Shown here piece by piece: positions 12,409 to 21,239 of a stretch of DNA of 32,918 bases. How positions within the stretch are numbered: position 1 is the stretch's first letter; each line of letters begins with the position of its first letter. The DNA is taken from positions 1 through 32,918 of the forward strand of contig JAGAVH010000062.1 of NCBI GenBank assembly GCA_017942025.1. Direction: 5' to 3'. A model generated the notes under the pieces. That model did no database searches, was not told the DNA's origin, and saw only the letters and a program-made list of their open reading frames with translations. The stretch is from Ruminiclostridium sp. (lineage in GTDB: Bacteria; Bacillota; Clostridia; Oscillospirales; Ruminococcaceae). The position numbers and the translations under genes are program-made.

Positions 12409-14656
12409 AGTCGTCATTATCTTCGCTGTCACCAAGCTCTTTTTTCGTCATTTCTATCTCCAGCATCTGACGGAGTAAGGAATATCGGAGCATCTTTCTG
12501 TCGTTATCGACCATAACCTTTACAAGCTCCTTTGTGCCTATTATGATAAGTGTTTTCTTTGCTCTCGTAACACCTGTATATAAAAGATTTCTGTAAAGCA
12601 GATTTTTGGTAAACCCGGTTATCGGGATTATTACAGCGTCATATTCGCTACCCTGACTTTTATGTATGGTAACAGCGTAGGCGTGCTCCAGCTTTTTCAA
12701 CATTTCAGAGGTGTATATTGCTATTCTTCCCTCGAAATCAATGGTTATGTTTCCTGAAAATCTGTCCACATCCCTTATAATGCCTATGTCCCCGTTGAAT
12801 ATACCTGAGCCCTTTTCGCCAAGCTTTATCCACTTTACGTCATAGTCGTTCTTTATCTGCATTACCTTATCATTGATACGGAACACCACGTCAAAGAATT
12901 TGAATTCAGGCTTATTCTGCGCAGGTGGATTCAGCGCCTGCTGAAGCACCTTGTTAAGCTCCCTTGTGCCTGCCGCACCCATTTTTGTGGGACATAGCAC
13001 CTGAATATCGTCTATGGGAGAATAGCCGTAGCTCTTAGGCAGTCTTTCCTTTGCAAGCTGTAGCACAAGCGGAGGTATTTCCTCCTCTATCGCCTTAGGC
13101 ATAAAGAAAAAGTCCTTCTGTCTGTTATCAAGCTCAGGAAAATCGCCCTTTACTATTTTATGAGCATTGGTAACTATCAGGCTTTCTGCCGCCTGTCTGA
13201 ATATTTCAGTCAGTTCAACTGTAGGTATATGATGGGAATTTATAAGGTCCCTCAGAATATTACCTGCACCTACCGACGGCAACTGGTTGGAGTCGCCTAC
13301 CATTATAAATCGGGCGTCATTTTTTATTGCCTTCATAAGTGAGCTCATAAGAAGTGCATCAACCATCGACATTTCATCGGCGATAACCACATCCGCAGGG
13401 AGCGGATTTTTTTCATTTCGCTTGAATTTAAGCTCTCCCGAGGCGGTAAAATCTACCTCTAATAATCTGTGTATTGTCTTTGCAGGCTCGCCTGTGAGAT
13501 CGGACATTCTTTTTGCCGCTCTGCCTGTGGGAGCGCATAGCAATATTCTTTTGCCCATACCTTTAAGTATCCGTATTATCGCATTCAGCGTGGTGGTTTT
13601 GCCTGTACCGGGGCCGCCCGTCAGGATAAATACACTACCCGTAAGACTTGCGTTTATAGCGGCACGCTGTAACGCCTCATACCGGATATTTTCGGTAAAC
13701 TCTATTGTCTGTATCTCTTTTGAATAATCCTTCTCATATCTTGAAGAGGTTTTCAGCATAAGAGCAATTTTTGATGAGATGGTAACCTCTGCTTCATAAT
13801 ATTCCGGCAGGTATATAAAATCCTTCCCTGCGATTGTTACCGATACAACCCATTCATTATCAAGCGATTCCTTTAGACAATGATTGAATTTTTTCGGCTC
13901 TACCCCTAAATTACTGCATACCGATTCACGAAGCTTTTCCTTTGGCAGACAAGTGTGCCCTGCATAGCTGTTTTCACGCAGCACGTAAATTATACCTGCA
14001 CACACTCTGTCGGAGTTTTCTGCGTCAAAGCCTAAATCTGCCGCTATTCTGTCCGCCTGGGTAAAGTCAACCTCTATACCCTGACTGCATAATACATAAG
14101 GATTCTGCTTTATTCTTTTTACGCTGTCGTATTCGTATCTTGCCCATACGCCTATTGCATAGGATGGGCTGAGGTTATACTCGCCGAGGAATTTTATAAC
14201 CTCGTTGACGCCCGTTATCTTTTTGTATTCATTTGCCATATACAGCGCCTTGTCGGTGGTAATTCCCTTTACTGCGGTAAGGCGCATATAGTCGTTATCC
14301 AGGATATCAAGCGCTTCTGTGCCGAATTCCTTTACAATTCTTTTTGCAATAGCAGGGCCGAGCCCCTTTATTATGCCTGAGCCTAAGTATGCGGTTATTT
14401 CAGCCTCAGTCTGCGGCAGACCTCTTTCACATATTGCCGCCTTGAACTGTCTTCCATACTTGGGACTTGTTATCCATCCGCCTTTAAGCTCCAGTCTTTC
14501 GCCCTCGCTGATATCCCCGAGAGTTCCCACAACGGGGATAAGTCCCTCGTCACAGCTTAAATTAAGTACCACATACCCGTTTTCTGCATTCTTATATATT
14601 ACATCCTCCACAGAGCCCTTCAGCTCGGTGGAGATATCCGGTTTTTCTCTTTCCAA
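12407..14656 (-). CDS. recD2: RecD2 (RecD-like) ATP-dependent DNA helicase
   Basis: A 749-residue superfamily 1B 5'-3' helicase of the RecD2/YrrC type, which acts without RecBC in DNA repair and replication-fork maintenance. The N-terminal region (1-80) has the OB-like fold, followed by helix-hairpin-helix repeats (about 85-150, SGIIKGLGPAIAKRIVKEFG). These are the extra domains that distinguish RecD2 from RecD. The motor starts near 320: Walker A GGPGTGKTTT (347-356), motif Ia CAPTGRAAKRM, Walker B IADEMSMVD (425-433), GDSNQLPSVGAGN (motif III), and the C-terminal VTIHKSQGSEYD and YTGVTRAKK motifs. Length is normal for the family. The start is TTG at 14654-14656 with AAGGAG eight bases upstream. 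It follows the small upstream gene by 13 bases, with the ribosome site touching that gene's stop, so the two are co-transcribed. Confidence 0.95.
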   Translation of the reverse strand: MEREKPDISTELKGSVEDVIYKNAENGYVVLNLSCDEGLIPVVGTLGDISEGERLELKGGWITSPKYGRQFKAAICERGLPQTEAEITAYLGSGIIKGLGPAIAKRIVKEFGTEALDILDNDYMRLTAVKGITTDKALYMANEYKKITGVNEVIKFLGEYNLSPSYAIGVWARYEYDSVKRIKQNPYVLCSQGIEVDFTQADRIAADLGFDAENSDRVCAGIIYVLRENSYAGHTCLPKEKLRESVCSNLGVEPKKFNHCLKESLDNEWVVSVTIAGKDFIYLPEYYEAEVTISSKIALMLKTSSRYEKDYSKEIQTIEFTENIRYEALQRAAINASLTGSVFILTGGPGTGKTTTLNAIIRILKGMGKRILLCAPTGRAAKRMSDLTGEPAKTIHRLLEVDFTASGELKFKRNEKNPLPADVVIADEMSMVDALLMSSLMKAIKNDARFIMVGDSNQLPSVGAGNILRDLINSHHIPTVELTEIFRQAAESLIVTNAHKIVKGDFPELDNRQKDFFFMPKAIEEEIPPLVLQLAKERLPKSYGYSPIDDIQVLCPTKMGAAGTRELNKVLQQALNPPAQNKPEFKFFDVVFRINDKVMQIKNDYDVKWIKLGEKGSGIFNGDIGIIRDVDRFSGNITIDFEGRIAIYTSEMLKKLEHAYAVTIHKSQGSEYDAVIIPITGFTKNLLYRNLLYTGVTRAKKTLIIIGTKELVKVMVDNDRKMLRYSLLRQMLEIEMTKKELGDSEDNDD

Positions 14657-14669
14657 TCTGACAGCTCCT

Positions 14670-14978
14670 TTATCTACGAATATATTTATTCCTGTACTTT
14701 AGTCTGACTCTTCTGTTTTCACGGGACAACTTTTTTGCTATAATATAATACTCGCTGTCCTTATCCGCTTTTTCAGGGATAAGTATGATCACATCTCCCT
14801 TAGTAGCTTTTAACAGCACTCTGACCTTGTATTCAAGCTCAGATACCCCACAGCCGTGTATTATGCTGGGAGGCGGTTTTATTTCGCTATATGTAAGCGC
14901 CTCGCCGAGTGCCGCAACACAGCTGACAGAACCCATAAGTCCCAGAAAAATAAGCAGAAATATACAGATATAATTCAT
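14670..14978 (-). CDS. Small signal-sequence protein of unknown function
   Basis: A 102-residue protein that I do not recognise. Residues 1-24 form a hydrophobic leader (MNYICIFLLIFLGLMGSVSC), followed by a stretch with Cys43 in HGCGVSELEYKVRVLLK. The C-terminus is very basic (KKLSRENRRVRLKYRNKYIRR). The first part could be a signal peptide or a single membrane helix. The segment DVIILIPEKADKDSEYYIIAK hints at a beta-alpha fold, as in small cytosolic membrane-tethered proteins. ATG at 14976-14978 follows AAAGGGTGAT. The gene is tightly linked to recD2 downstream and is preceded by a 13-bp inverted repeat, so it is likely real. Confidence 0.6.
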   Translation of the reverse strand: MNYICIFLLIFLGLMGSVSCVAALGEALTYSEIKPPPSIIHGCGVSELEYKVRVLLKATKGDVIILIPEKADKDSEYYIIAKKLSRENRRVRLKYRNKYIRR

Positions 14979-15025
14979 AATATCACCCTTTCTTTTTCCT
15001 TATTATATGGTAAAAGGGTGATATT
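14979..15025 (-). promoter_or_regulatory. 13-bp inverted repeat framing a -10 box and ribosome site
   Basis: AATATCACCCTTT (14979-14991) and AAAGGGTGATATT (15013-15025) are perfectly complementary, 21 bases apart. On the minus strand the spacer contains TATAAT (15002-15007). The downstream arm carries AAAGGG, the ribosome site of the 102-residue protein, and the arm ends right at its ATG. No good -35 box is seen 17 bases upstream (ACACGA). The repeat could be an operator around the -10 box, or an RNA hairpin on transcripts reading through from prmA. Confidence 0.55.
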
Positions 15026-15040
15026 CGTGTTTATGTGATT

Positions 15041-16012
15041 TTAAATTCCGCAGGTGCAGAGGATAGCGTTCCAGCCTTCCTTTTCGTTGGTCTTGTCTAT
15101 GCGGATGTTGTTTGCTTCAAGAGCCTCATATACTTCGGGAAGTCTTTCTGTAATGATGCCCGAAATGATAAGCTTTCCGCCCTGCTTTAAAAATCCTGTA
15201 AAGAAGGGTGACATCGATATAATTACATCTGCCACTATATTTGCTGTTATCATATCATAGCCTGTGCCTATCTTTTCACGGAGCTGTTCATCGCTGGAAA
15301 TATCGCCTATATAAGCGGATACCTTATCCTTGCCAAAGCCGTTCTTTTCGGTATTCTCCACCGCAGTATTAACGGAATTTTCAAAGATGTCAACCATTGT
15401 GACTTCCTTTGCACCAAGCAGAAGTCCTGCTATCGAAAGTATGCCTGAGCCTGTACCAAGGTCAAGCAGTCTGTCACCCTCATTAAGCTCCTTTTCGATA
15501 AGCTCCATTACAAGTCTTGTTGTATGATGCTGACCTGTACCGAAGGAAGAAGCAGGGTCTATTTCCAGCACCTTTCTGTCGTCGCTGCTATCTATCTCCT
15601 CCCAACTGGGCTTTACAAGGAGCTTGTCACCGACTGTAAAGGGCTTGTAATACTGCTTCCAGTTATTTGCCCAGTCCTCTTCCCTTACACAATCGATTTC
15701 CACATCAAGGGAGCCGTAGAAATTTTCCGTATCCTTTTTTTTAAGCTCTGTCAGCATACCGTTAAGAGCTGACAGCATTTCTGCACCCTGCTCGTTGTCC
15801 TGAACATAGCAGGTGATGTGAGTCTTTACAGTTTTAAGTCCCATAAGACTGTCATCCACATAGTCCCAGTTGTATTCCTTGTTTTCAAGGAATTCTTCAA
15901 AATCCGCCGCATCGTGAATTATAAAACCATTGAAGCCAAGCTCCGATACAAGCATAGTAAGTACCTGAACTGCCTCGCTGTTTGTGTAAATGTCAAGCTG
16001 TCTGAATTGCAT
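15041..16012 (-). CDS. prmA: Ribosomal protein L11 methyltransferase
   Basis: A 323-residue S-adenosylmethionine-dependent enzyme that methylates ribosomal protein L11. The N-terminal third is the L11-recognition domain (DIYTNSEAVQVLTMLVSELG). The linker carries the PrmA-specific motif DPASSFGTGQHHTT (152-165, usually DPG-AFGTG-H-TT). The Rossmann core follows with LDLGTGSGIL (183-192) and the catalytic-site ANIVADVI (257-264, replacing the NPPY of other methyltransferases). ATG at 16010-16012 is chosen, with AAGGAC about 12 bases upstream; the frame extends eight codons further to a TTG without a ribosome site. In many Clostridia prmA sits with dnaJ or an rsmE gene; neither is here. Confidence 0.94.
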   Translation of the reverse strand: MQFRQLDIYTNSEAVQVLTMLVSELGFNGFIIHDAADFEEFLENKEYNWDYVDDSLMGLKTVKTHITCYVQDNEQGAEMLSALNGMLTELKKKDTENFYGSLDVEIDCVREEDWANNWKQYYKPFTVGDKLLVKPSWEEIDSSDDRKVLEIDPASSFGTGQHHTTRLVMELIEKELNEGDRLLDLGTGSGILSIAGLLLGAKEVTMVDIFENSVNTAVENTEKNGFGKDKVSAYIGDISSDEQLREKIGTGYDMITANIVADVIISMSPFFTGFLKQGGKLIISGIITERLPEVYEALEANNIRIDKTNEKEGWNAILCTCGI

Positions 16013-16060
16013 ATTATTGATCCGTCCTTTTTGCAACTGAAATCGTCATATATTTTAATC

Positions 16061-16095
16061 CGGCGGACGAACACAGTTCGCCCCTACTATATTAT
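16061..16095. repeat. Dispersed hairpin repeat upstream of prmA
   Basis: CGAAC (16068-16072) and GTTCG (16076-16080) form a stem with an ACA loop, extended by GG/CC across one mismatch. An AT-rich tail follows to 16095. Short elements of this type recur in intergenic DNA of many Clostridia as far as I recall; no search was done. It is the only GC-rich patch between prmA and the XRE gene. Confidence 0.45.
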
Positions 16096-16145
16096 CGTAT
16101 ATTTTGAGAAAAAAAGCAAGGGGTAAATGAAAAAAGATGTATTGT

Positions 16146-16481
16146 TTATTTTTTTATCATATCAATAATATCCTGCAAAAAATCGCAGAACTCCTCTGCC
16201 TGCCTTGTATCAAACTTTTTTATTGTATCTATGACCTTCTGTTGTTTTCTTGTGAGGTCTCCCACACTGAGCCCGTGCTTATTACTTGTAAGCTCTGCCA
16301 GATAGTCAAGACTGACGTTATAATATTTTGCAAGCATAATAGCCCGTTCAAAGGAGATTTCAGCGCCGCCCTTTTCATATACGGCATAGTACTGGTAGGG
16401 TGTGCCGAGATACTCCGCAACCTCTTTTTGCGTTTTGTCGTTATCTTCTCTGAGTTCTCTTATACGTCTGTAGTATGCCAT
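16146..16481 (-). CDS. XRE-family transcriptional regulator
   Basis: A 111-residue regulator. Residues 5-63 are a Cro/CI helix-turn-helix (RIRELREDNDKTQKEVAEYL then GTPYQYYAVYEKGGAEISFE). A typical extension YNVSLDYLAELTSNKHG follows, then a C-terminal helical segment (RKQQKVIDTIKKFDTRQAEE) that may be for oligomerisation. ATG at 16479-16481 follows a perfect AAGGAGG. Target genes are unknown. It is divergent from the large secreted protein, with about 150 bases between the two starts, so it could control that neighbour as well as itself. A minus-strand promoter is not clear: TTGTCA overlaps the -35 box of the plus-strand promoter, but its -10 match is poor. Confidence 0.88.
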   Translation of the reverse strand: MAYYRRIRELREDNDKTQKEVAEYLGTPYQYYAVYEKGGAEISFERAIMLAKYYNVSLDYLAELTSNKHGLSVGDLTRKQQKVIDTIKKFDTRQAEEFCDFLQDIIDMIKK

Positions 16482-16545
16482 ACTAAATCCTCCTTTTTAT
16501 AATATGTATCTTTAAAAAAATCATAACATATTTCTTTGGTTATAG

Positions 16546-16574
16546 TTGACAAATCCAAGTTATAATGTTATACT
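16546..16574 (+). promoter_or_regulatory. Promoter of the papain-like/FN3 secreted protein
   Basis: TTGACA (16546-16551), a 17-base spacer and TATACT (16569-16574). A separate TATAAT at 16561-16566 is too close to the -35 box to be its partner. The leader is about 50 bases and ends with ATTATGGAGGTA before the ATG at 16631. Confidence 0.88.
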
Positions 16575-16630
16575 ATTTTTAGTAATCCAATATATATCTT
16601 GTGTTAATTACATATTATGGAGGTATTTCT

Positions 16631-19600
16631 ATGAAAAAATTATCAAAGAAGCTTCTGTCGGTGCTGACAGCCGCGGCGATGATATTTACAATATTCGCCT
16701 CTCCCGTAGGCGAAATATTCGGCTTCGTCGGTGAGACGGTGAAGGCGAGTGCGGCGAGTGCGTGGACTAGCAATAGCAAATATGGATATTATTCCTCAAA
16801 TAATGAAGCGCTAGAGGAATTTAAAAACTCCATATCTTCCACAATATCGCCGTACTTCATGCAACGTTTTGAAAAAATATTATCAGAATATCCTTTAAGT
16901 GGATATTTTAATAGTTATAAAACAAAGGCTTGTTCCTGGCATTGCGGAAGTTGTGGAACGGCACAGAGCACCTGTATAAGTAAAATTTATGATGATGAAA
17001 TTGGTAGTGATGTAAATCTACATGCAAAACAGTGTTATGGTTATGCAAGATATTGTTTTTACCGTTTCCATAAAATTAACCTTGGTAATCAGTCAGGACA
17101 GGTAGATGTATTGCAAGTAGCATCTGGTTTCTCTAATACTAGCTTAAAGTCTTTTTTAGATAAAAATGCTATTGTAGGTGCTCACATACGTGCCCATGGT
17201 CATTCAATGGTGTATTTGTCACATGATACTGAGTATATGTATCTAATTGACGCTAATTCTGGTGTTACTAGTGGTACGGGTGGTGGCTATAAATGCCCCA
17301 ATGACTCGAGCCACTGGGCTACGTGTTGTAAAATCAATATTAGAAAAATTACTTTTAGTCAGTTTTCAGGGTTATATAGCGGTTATGGTTTCTCTTTTAC
17401 TGTTCCGAAAGAGGTTAAAATCGACCTCACCTCTGCCCCCAACAACCTCGGCGACAAGTTTACAGCTCCTATTATAACACCTTCGGGTAAGGCGCTTACT
17501 GCTGGTTCTGATGGCAATGTTACAGCGCAGGCTTGGGCTAATTCTGACAGCCAGAAGTGGACGTTCACAAAGAACAGCTCTGACAACTATTACGAAATCA
17601 AGAATATTGAATACAACAAAAATCTTGACGTATCAAATGGTGGAAATGATAATAACGTAAACATTCAGATATGGGAAGATAATGATACCGGTTCACAGCG
17701 TTTTGGTATCTACGGCAGTCAGGGTAATTATGTTATAAAGCCTTCTTATTCCACAAAATTTGTTATTGACAGCAATGGTCCTGACAGTAACGTTCATCTT
17801 TATACGTATTACAGTCCTACAATAGATGCACAGAAATTTAAAATTGAAGCTGATCCCAACCCCACCTTCAGCAATGTAAAGGTTACCAGTGTGACAAATA
17901 ATAATGCAAAAATTTCTGCATTAGCACACAAAAAGTCCTCTACTACGACTTTAAAATTTCAGATTACTGTATGGCCTAAGGATAATGGAATTCTCGGCGC
18001 CGTATTCGGAAATTCTCAGAGTTTTACCTTCAACACAAGCAATCCTAATGTCGGAAAGACATCCAATGAGATAACCTTTGACCTTAAAGATGAGCCGACC
18101 ATATCCGCTGGCTCACGCATGACTTTAAATCCCGATACAGAGTATTACTACTGCATAACAAGCTATTACAATGAGGGCGGAGTAACCGTTTCATACTTCT
18201 CTGATTACTACACCTTCAAAACCACAAACACCTGCTCTCATACCTTTGGCAGTTGGGTTACCAAGACACCGGCGACCTGTACAGCAGACGGCTTAAAGCA
18301 GAGAACCTGTACTAAAAATTGTGGTAAGGTAGAATCTGAAGTTATTACAAAGCTCGGTCACTCATATACCTCATCCGTGACTAAAGCGGCAACCTGTACA
18401 GCAACAGGCGTAAGAACTTATAAGTGTTCAAGATGTACGTCAAGCTATACAGAAAGTATAGCAAAGACAGGACATACATATACTACAGGTTACGAAGCGG
18501 CTCATCCTCATAAGAATTACAAGAAGTGTACAACCTGCGGAACTTATGAATACACAGGCACTACACAGTATCTCTATAACTGTGCAAGTTGTACTAACCT
18601 TACAGTACCTACAATCACAAGTATAACCTCACCTGCAAATATTAATAAGGAAGTTACAATCAAGTGGACGGCATCCACGAGTGATAAATTAGATCACTAC
18701 TGGGTAAGAATACTTGATCCCAACGGTGATGTTGCAGTAAGTAAGAATGTTGATAAAACTGTTACCAGCTATACGTTTACTCCTACAATGCATGGAGAGT
18801 ATACGATAAACATCGCCGCAACGCCTACGGGCTCTCCTGATGGTACGGGTAGCCTTTGGGCAAATAAGACGGTAAAAGTACATGATTATGTAACGTATAC
18901 CATCAAGTCAACTTATACCTCCAAGGGCTTCGATCATCATCTTTGCTCACAGTGTAGTGCTGAATACAAGGATAATTATACATCCGGCACGAAGGCTATT
19001 CCCAGCACACCCTTTACAGTAACGGCTACAAGCAAATCTGTAAAGCTTTCTATACCCACAACACCTTTTATCGAAGGTTACGTTATTACAAGAAAGTGCA
19101 ACGGCGTTGTTGATAAGGAAACCACAGTAACAGATCCTGCTTATTATTCATTTGACATCACCGGCTTCAACACAGGAAGAGGCGCAAATGAATTAATAGT
19201 TTACACAAGAAGCGGAAGATATGCTGAAACAAATACGTATGGCATTGAAATAGTTGTAGATGCCAACGGATACGTTATAGGCGAAAGAGCATATGGCTCT
19301 GAAGTGAAGTCAATTGTTCCCGAAGGCGGATTTGTCGCTTCTATGCACAATGCCTCTTCACAGTTTGCTGATATAGCAATAGGCGACAGAGTCGAATATG
19401 ACATGGCTGATAAGATTCTTACAGTATATTATACAGCTAAGGCTATAGAAAACGTAACGTATACCGATACTACAACAGAACCCGGCAAAACGTATACGTA
19501 TACAGTAACTCCTTGCGTAAAAGAATTCAAGGGTGCTACAACTGAAAAAGCAGTTACAATAGCTCCCGTAGCGGCACTTGCAAAGCCCGTACTTTCAGCA

Positions 19601-21124
19601 ACTGCCGGCGACAAGCAGGCTACACTCAACTGGACAGCCGTAGACGGTGCAAGCTACTATCAGATCATTCGTTACAATAACGGCACATATTCCGTAGTAG
19701 CAAACATCAATGGTACATCCGCTACAGTAAAGGGTCTGACAAATGGATATGAATATACATATCTCATCAAAGCTGTTGCGGCTGACGGAAGAACTTCCTT
19801 ATCTTCTGCAGTAAATGTTACTCCCGTAGCGGCACTTGCAAAGCCCACACTTTCTGCTACAGCAGGCAATGCTCAGGCTACACTCAGCTGGACTGCGGTA
19901 AGCGGTGCAAGCTACTATCAGATTATCCGCTACAATAACGGCACATATTCCGTAGTAGCTAATGTAAGCACAACATCCGCTACAGTAAAGGGTCTTACAA
20001 ACGGCTATGAATATACATATCTTATCAAGGCTGTTGCCGAAGACGGCAGAACTTCCTTCTCCAATGCAGTTACAGTAACTCCCGTAGCGGCTCTCGGAAA
20101 ATCAACACTTTCCGCTACAGCAGGCAACGGTCAGGCTACACTTAACTGGACTGCAGTAGACGGTGCAAGCTATTATCAGATTATCCGCTACAACAAGGGT
20201 GCATACTCCCTTATAGCAAATATCAGCGGTACAACAGCCACAGTAAAGGGGCTTACGAACAATTTCGAATACACATATCTTATCAAGGCGGTTGCAGACG
20301 ACGGCAGAACATCCTTCTCCAATGCAGTTACAGTAACTCCCGTAGCGGCACTTGCAAAGCCCGTACTTTCAGCTACGGCCGGCGACAAGCAGGCTACACT
20401 TAAGTGGACTGCAGTAAGCGGTGCAAGCTACTATCAGATTATCCGCTACAACAAGGGTGCATACTCCCTTATAGCAAATATCAGCGGTACAACAGCCACA
20501 GTAAAGGGACTTACAAATAACTTTGAATATACATATCTTATCAAGGCTGTTGCCGAAGACGGCAGAACTTCCTTCTCCAATGCAGTTACAGTAACTCCCG
20601 TAGCGACACTTGCAAAGCCCATACTTTCAGCTACGGCCGGCGACAAGCAGGCTACTCTCAGCTGGACTGCAGTAGACGGTGCAAGCTATTATCAGATTAT
20701 CCGCTACAATAAGGGTGCATATTCCCTCATTGCAAACATCAGCGGTACATCTGCTACAGTAAAGGGACTTACAAATAACTTTGAATATACATATCTTATC
20801 AAGGCAGTAGCGGCAGACGGTAGAACGTCATTATCAACTGCTGTAAAGGTTACTCCCGTTGCCGCTGCCACAAAGCCCACTCTTTCAGCTACGGCCGGCG
20901 ACAAGCAGGCTACACTCAGCTGGACTGCAGTAAGCGGCGCAAGCTACTATCAGATCATCCGTTACAACAACGGAACATACACTCTCGTAGCAAACATCAG
21001 CGGCACATCTGCTACAGTAAAGGGACTTGCCAATAACTTCGAATACACTTACCTTATCAAGGCAGTTGCGGCAGACGGAACATCTTCCTTCTCCAACGCA
21101 GTTACAGTAACACCCCACGCTTAA
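16631..21124 (+). CDS. Large secreted protein: Cys-His peptidase-like domain, ricin lectin, Cys-rich repeats, six FN3
   Basis: A 1497-residue exported protein. The signal peptide is 1-42 (KKLSKKLLSVLTAAAMIFTI to KASAAS). Residues 55-265 look like a papain/CHAP-type fold: QCYGYARYC with candidate nucleophile Cys135, GHSMVYL with His191, and YLIDAN with Asp207 or Asn209, plus extra cysteines (101, 105, 108, 115). Residues about 266-408 form a ricin-type beta-trefoil (QKWTF, IKNIEYNKNLDVSNG). Residues 410-532 resemble an FN3/Ig fold. Residues 535-655 hold repeats of the pattern ATC-(x)n-CxxC with GH-(S/T)-YT. Another Ig-like and a bridging region follow. Six FN3 repeats of 86 residues (983-1497) end the protein. 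No LPxTG or membrane anchor is seen. ATG at 16631 follows GGAGGT. It probably binds carbohydrate and may cleave peptide or amide bonds; activity is inferred. Confidence 0.85.
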   Translation: MKKLSKKLLSVLTAAAMIFTIFASPVGEIFGFVGETVKASAASAWTSNSKYGYYSSNNEALEEFKNSISSTISPYFMQRFEKILSEYPLSGYFNSYKTKACSWHCGSCGTAQSTCISKIYDDEIGSDVNLHAKQCYGYARYCFYRFHKINLGNQSGQVDVLQVASGFSNTSLKSFLDKNAIVGAHIRAHGHSMVYLSHDTEYMYLIDANSGVTSGTGGGYKCPNDSSHWATCCKINIRKITFSQFSGLYSGYGFSFTVPKEVKIDLTSAPNNLGDKFTAPIITPSGKALTAGSDGNVTAQAWANSDSQKWTFTKNSSDNYYEIKNIEYNKNLDVSNGGNDNNVNIQIWEDNDTGSQRFGIYGSQGNYVIKPSYSTKFVIDSNGPDSNVHLYTYYSPTIDAQKFKIEADPNPTFSNVKVTSVTNNNAKISALAHKKSSTTTLKFQITVWPKDNGILGAVFGNSQSFTFNTSNPNVGKTSNEITFDLKDEPTISAGSRMTLNPDTEYYYCITSYYNEGGVTVSYFSDYYTFKTTNTCSHTFGSWVTKTPATCTADGLKQRTCTKNCGKVESEVITKLGHSYTSSVTKAATCTATGVRTYKCSRCTSSYTESIAKTGHTYTTGYEAAHPHKNYKKCTTCGTYEYTGTTQYLYNCASCTNLTVPTITSITSPANINKEVTIKWTASTSDKLDHYWVRILDPNGDVAVSKNVDKTVTSYTFTPTMHGEYTINIAATPTGSPDGTGSLWANKTVKVHDYVTYTIKSTYTSKGFDHHLCSQCSAEYKDNYTSGTKAIPSTPFTVTATSKSVKLSIPTTPFIEGYVITRKCNGVVDKETTVTDPAYYSFDITGFNTGRGANELIVYTRSGRYAETNTYGIEIVVDANGYVIGERAYGSEVKSIVPEGGFVASMHNASSQFADIAIGDRVEYDMADKILTVYYTAKAIENVTYTDTTTEPGKTYTYTVTPCVKEFKGATTEKAVTIAPVAALAKPVLSATAGDKQATLNWTAVDGASYYQIIRYNNGTYSVVANINGTSATVKGLTNGYEYTYLIKAVAADGRTSLSSAVNVTPVAALAKPTLSATAGNAQATLSWTAVSGASYYQIIRYNNGTYSVVANVSTTSATVKGLTNGYEYTYLIKAVAEDGRTSFSNAVTVTPVAALGKSTLSATAGNGQATLNWTAVDGASYYQIIRYNKGAYSLIANISGTTATVKGLTNNFEYTYLIKAVADDGRTSFSNAVTVTPVAALAKPVLSATAGDKQATLKWTAVSGASYYQIIRYNKGAYSLIANISGTTATVKGLTNNFEYTYLIKAVAEDGRTSFSNAVTVTPVATLAKPILSATAGDKQATLSWTAVDGASYYQIIRYNKGAYSLIANISGTSATVKGLTNNFEYTYLIKAVAADGRTSLSTAVKVTPVAAATKPTLSATAGDKQATLSWTAVSGASYYQIIRYNNGTYTLVANISGTSATVKGLANNFEYTYLIKAVAADGTSSFSNAVTVTPHA
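19577..21124 (+). repeat. Six tandem FN3-coding repeats of exactly 258 bp
   Basis: The shared CAGAT-type core (encoding YYQIIRYN) recurs at 19661, 19919, 20177, 20435, 20693 and 20951, always 258 bp apart. Each unit encodes an 86-residue FN3 domain starting AKP-LSATAG and ending with VTP. The copies are very similar at DNA level, more so in the middle ones (third to fifth). Confidence 0.95.
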
Positions 21125-21135
21125 TAACACATAAC

Positions 21136-21165
21136 AACATCCCCGAGCAATCGGGGATGTTTTAT
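21136..21165 (+). terminator. Terminator after the FN3/peptidase-like gene
   Basis: An 11-bp stem AACATCCCCGA/TCGGGGATGTT (21136-21146 with 21151-21161), loop GCAA, followed by a T-rich run. It separates the two secreted-protein genes into independent transcripts. Confidence 0.93.
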
Positions 21166-21182
21166 TGTCCATAAAATGTTTA

Positions 21183-21211
21183 TTGACAAAAAATGTACAT
21201 TATAGTATAAT
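21183..21211 (+). promoter_or_regulatory. Perfect-consensus promoter of the leucine-rich-repeat protein
   Basis: TTGACA (21183-21188), 17 bases, TATAAT (21206-21211), with a short leader ending ATTATGGAGGTA ahead of the ATG at 21240. Confidence 0.93.
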
Positions 21212-21239
21212 AAAAACATCAAATTATGGAGGTAAATCT

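Noticed and set aside
19201-20904. Series of about 65-codon minus-strand frames across the FN3 array
   Set aside because: They repeat with the 258-bp period and are mirror frames of the FN3 repeats. They have no ribosome sites and no independent coding signal.
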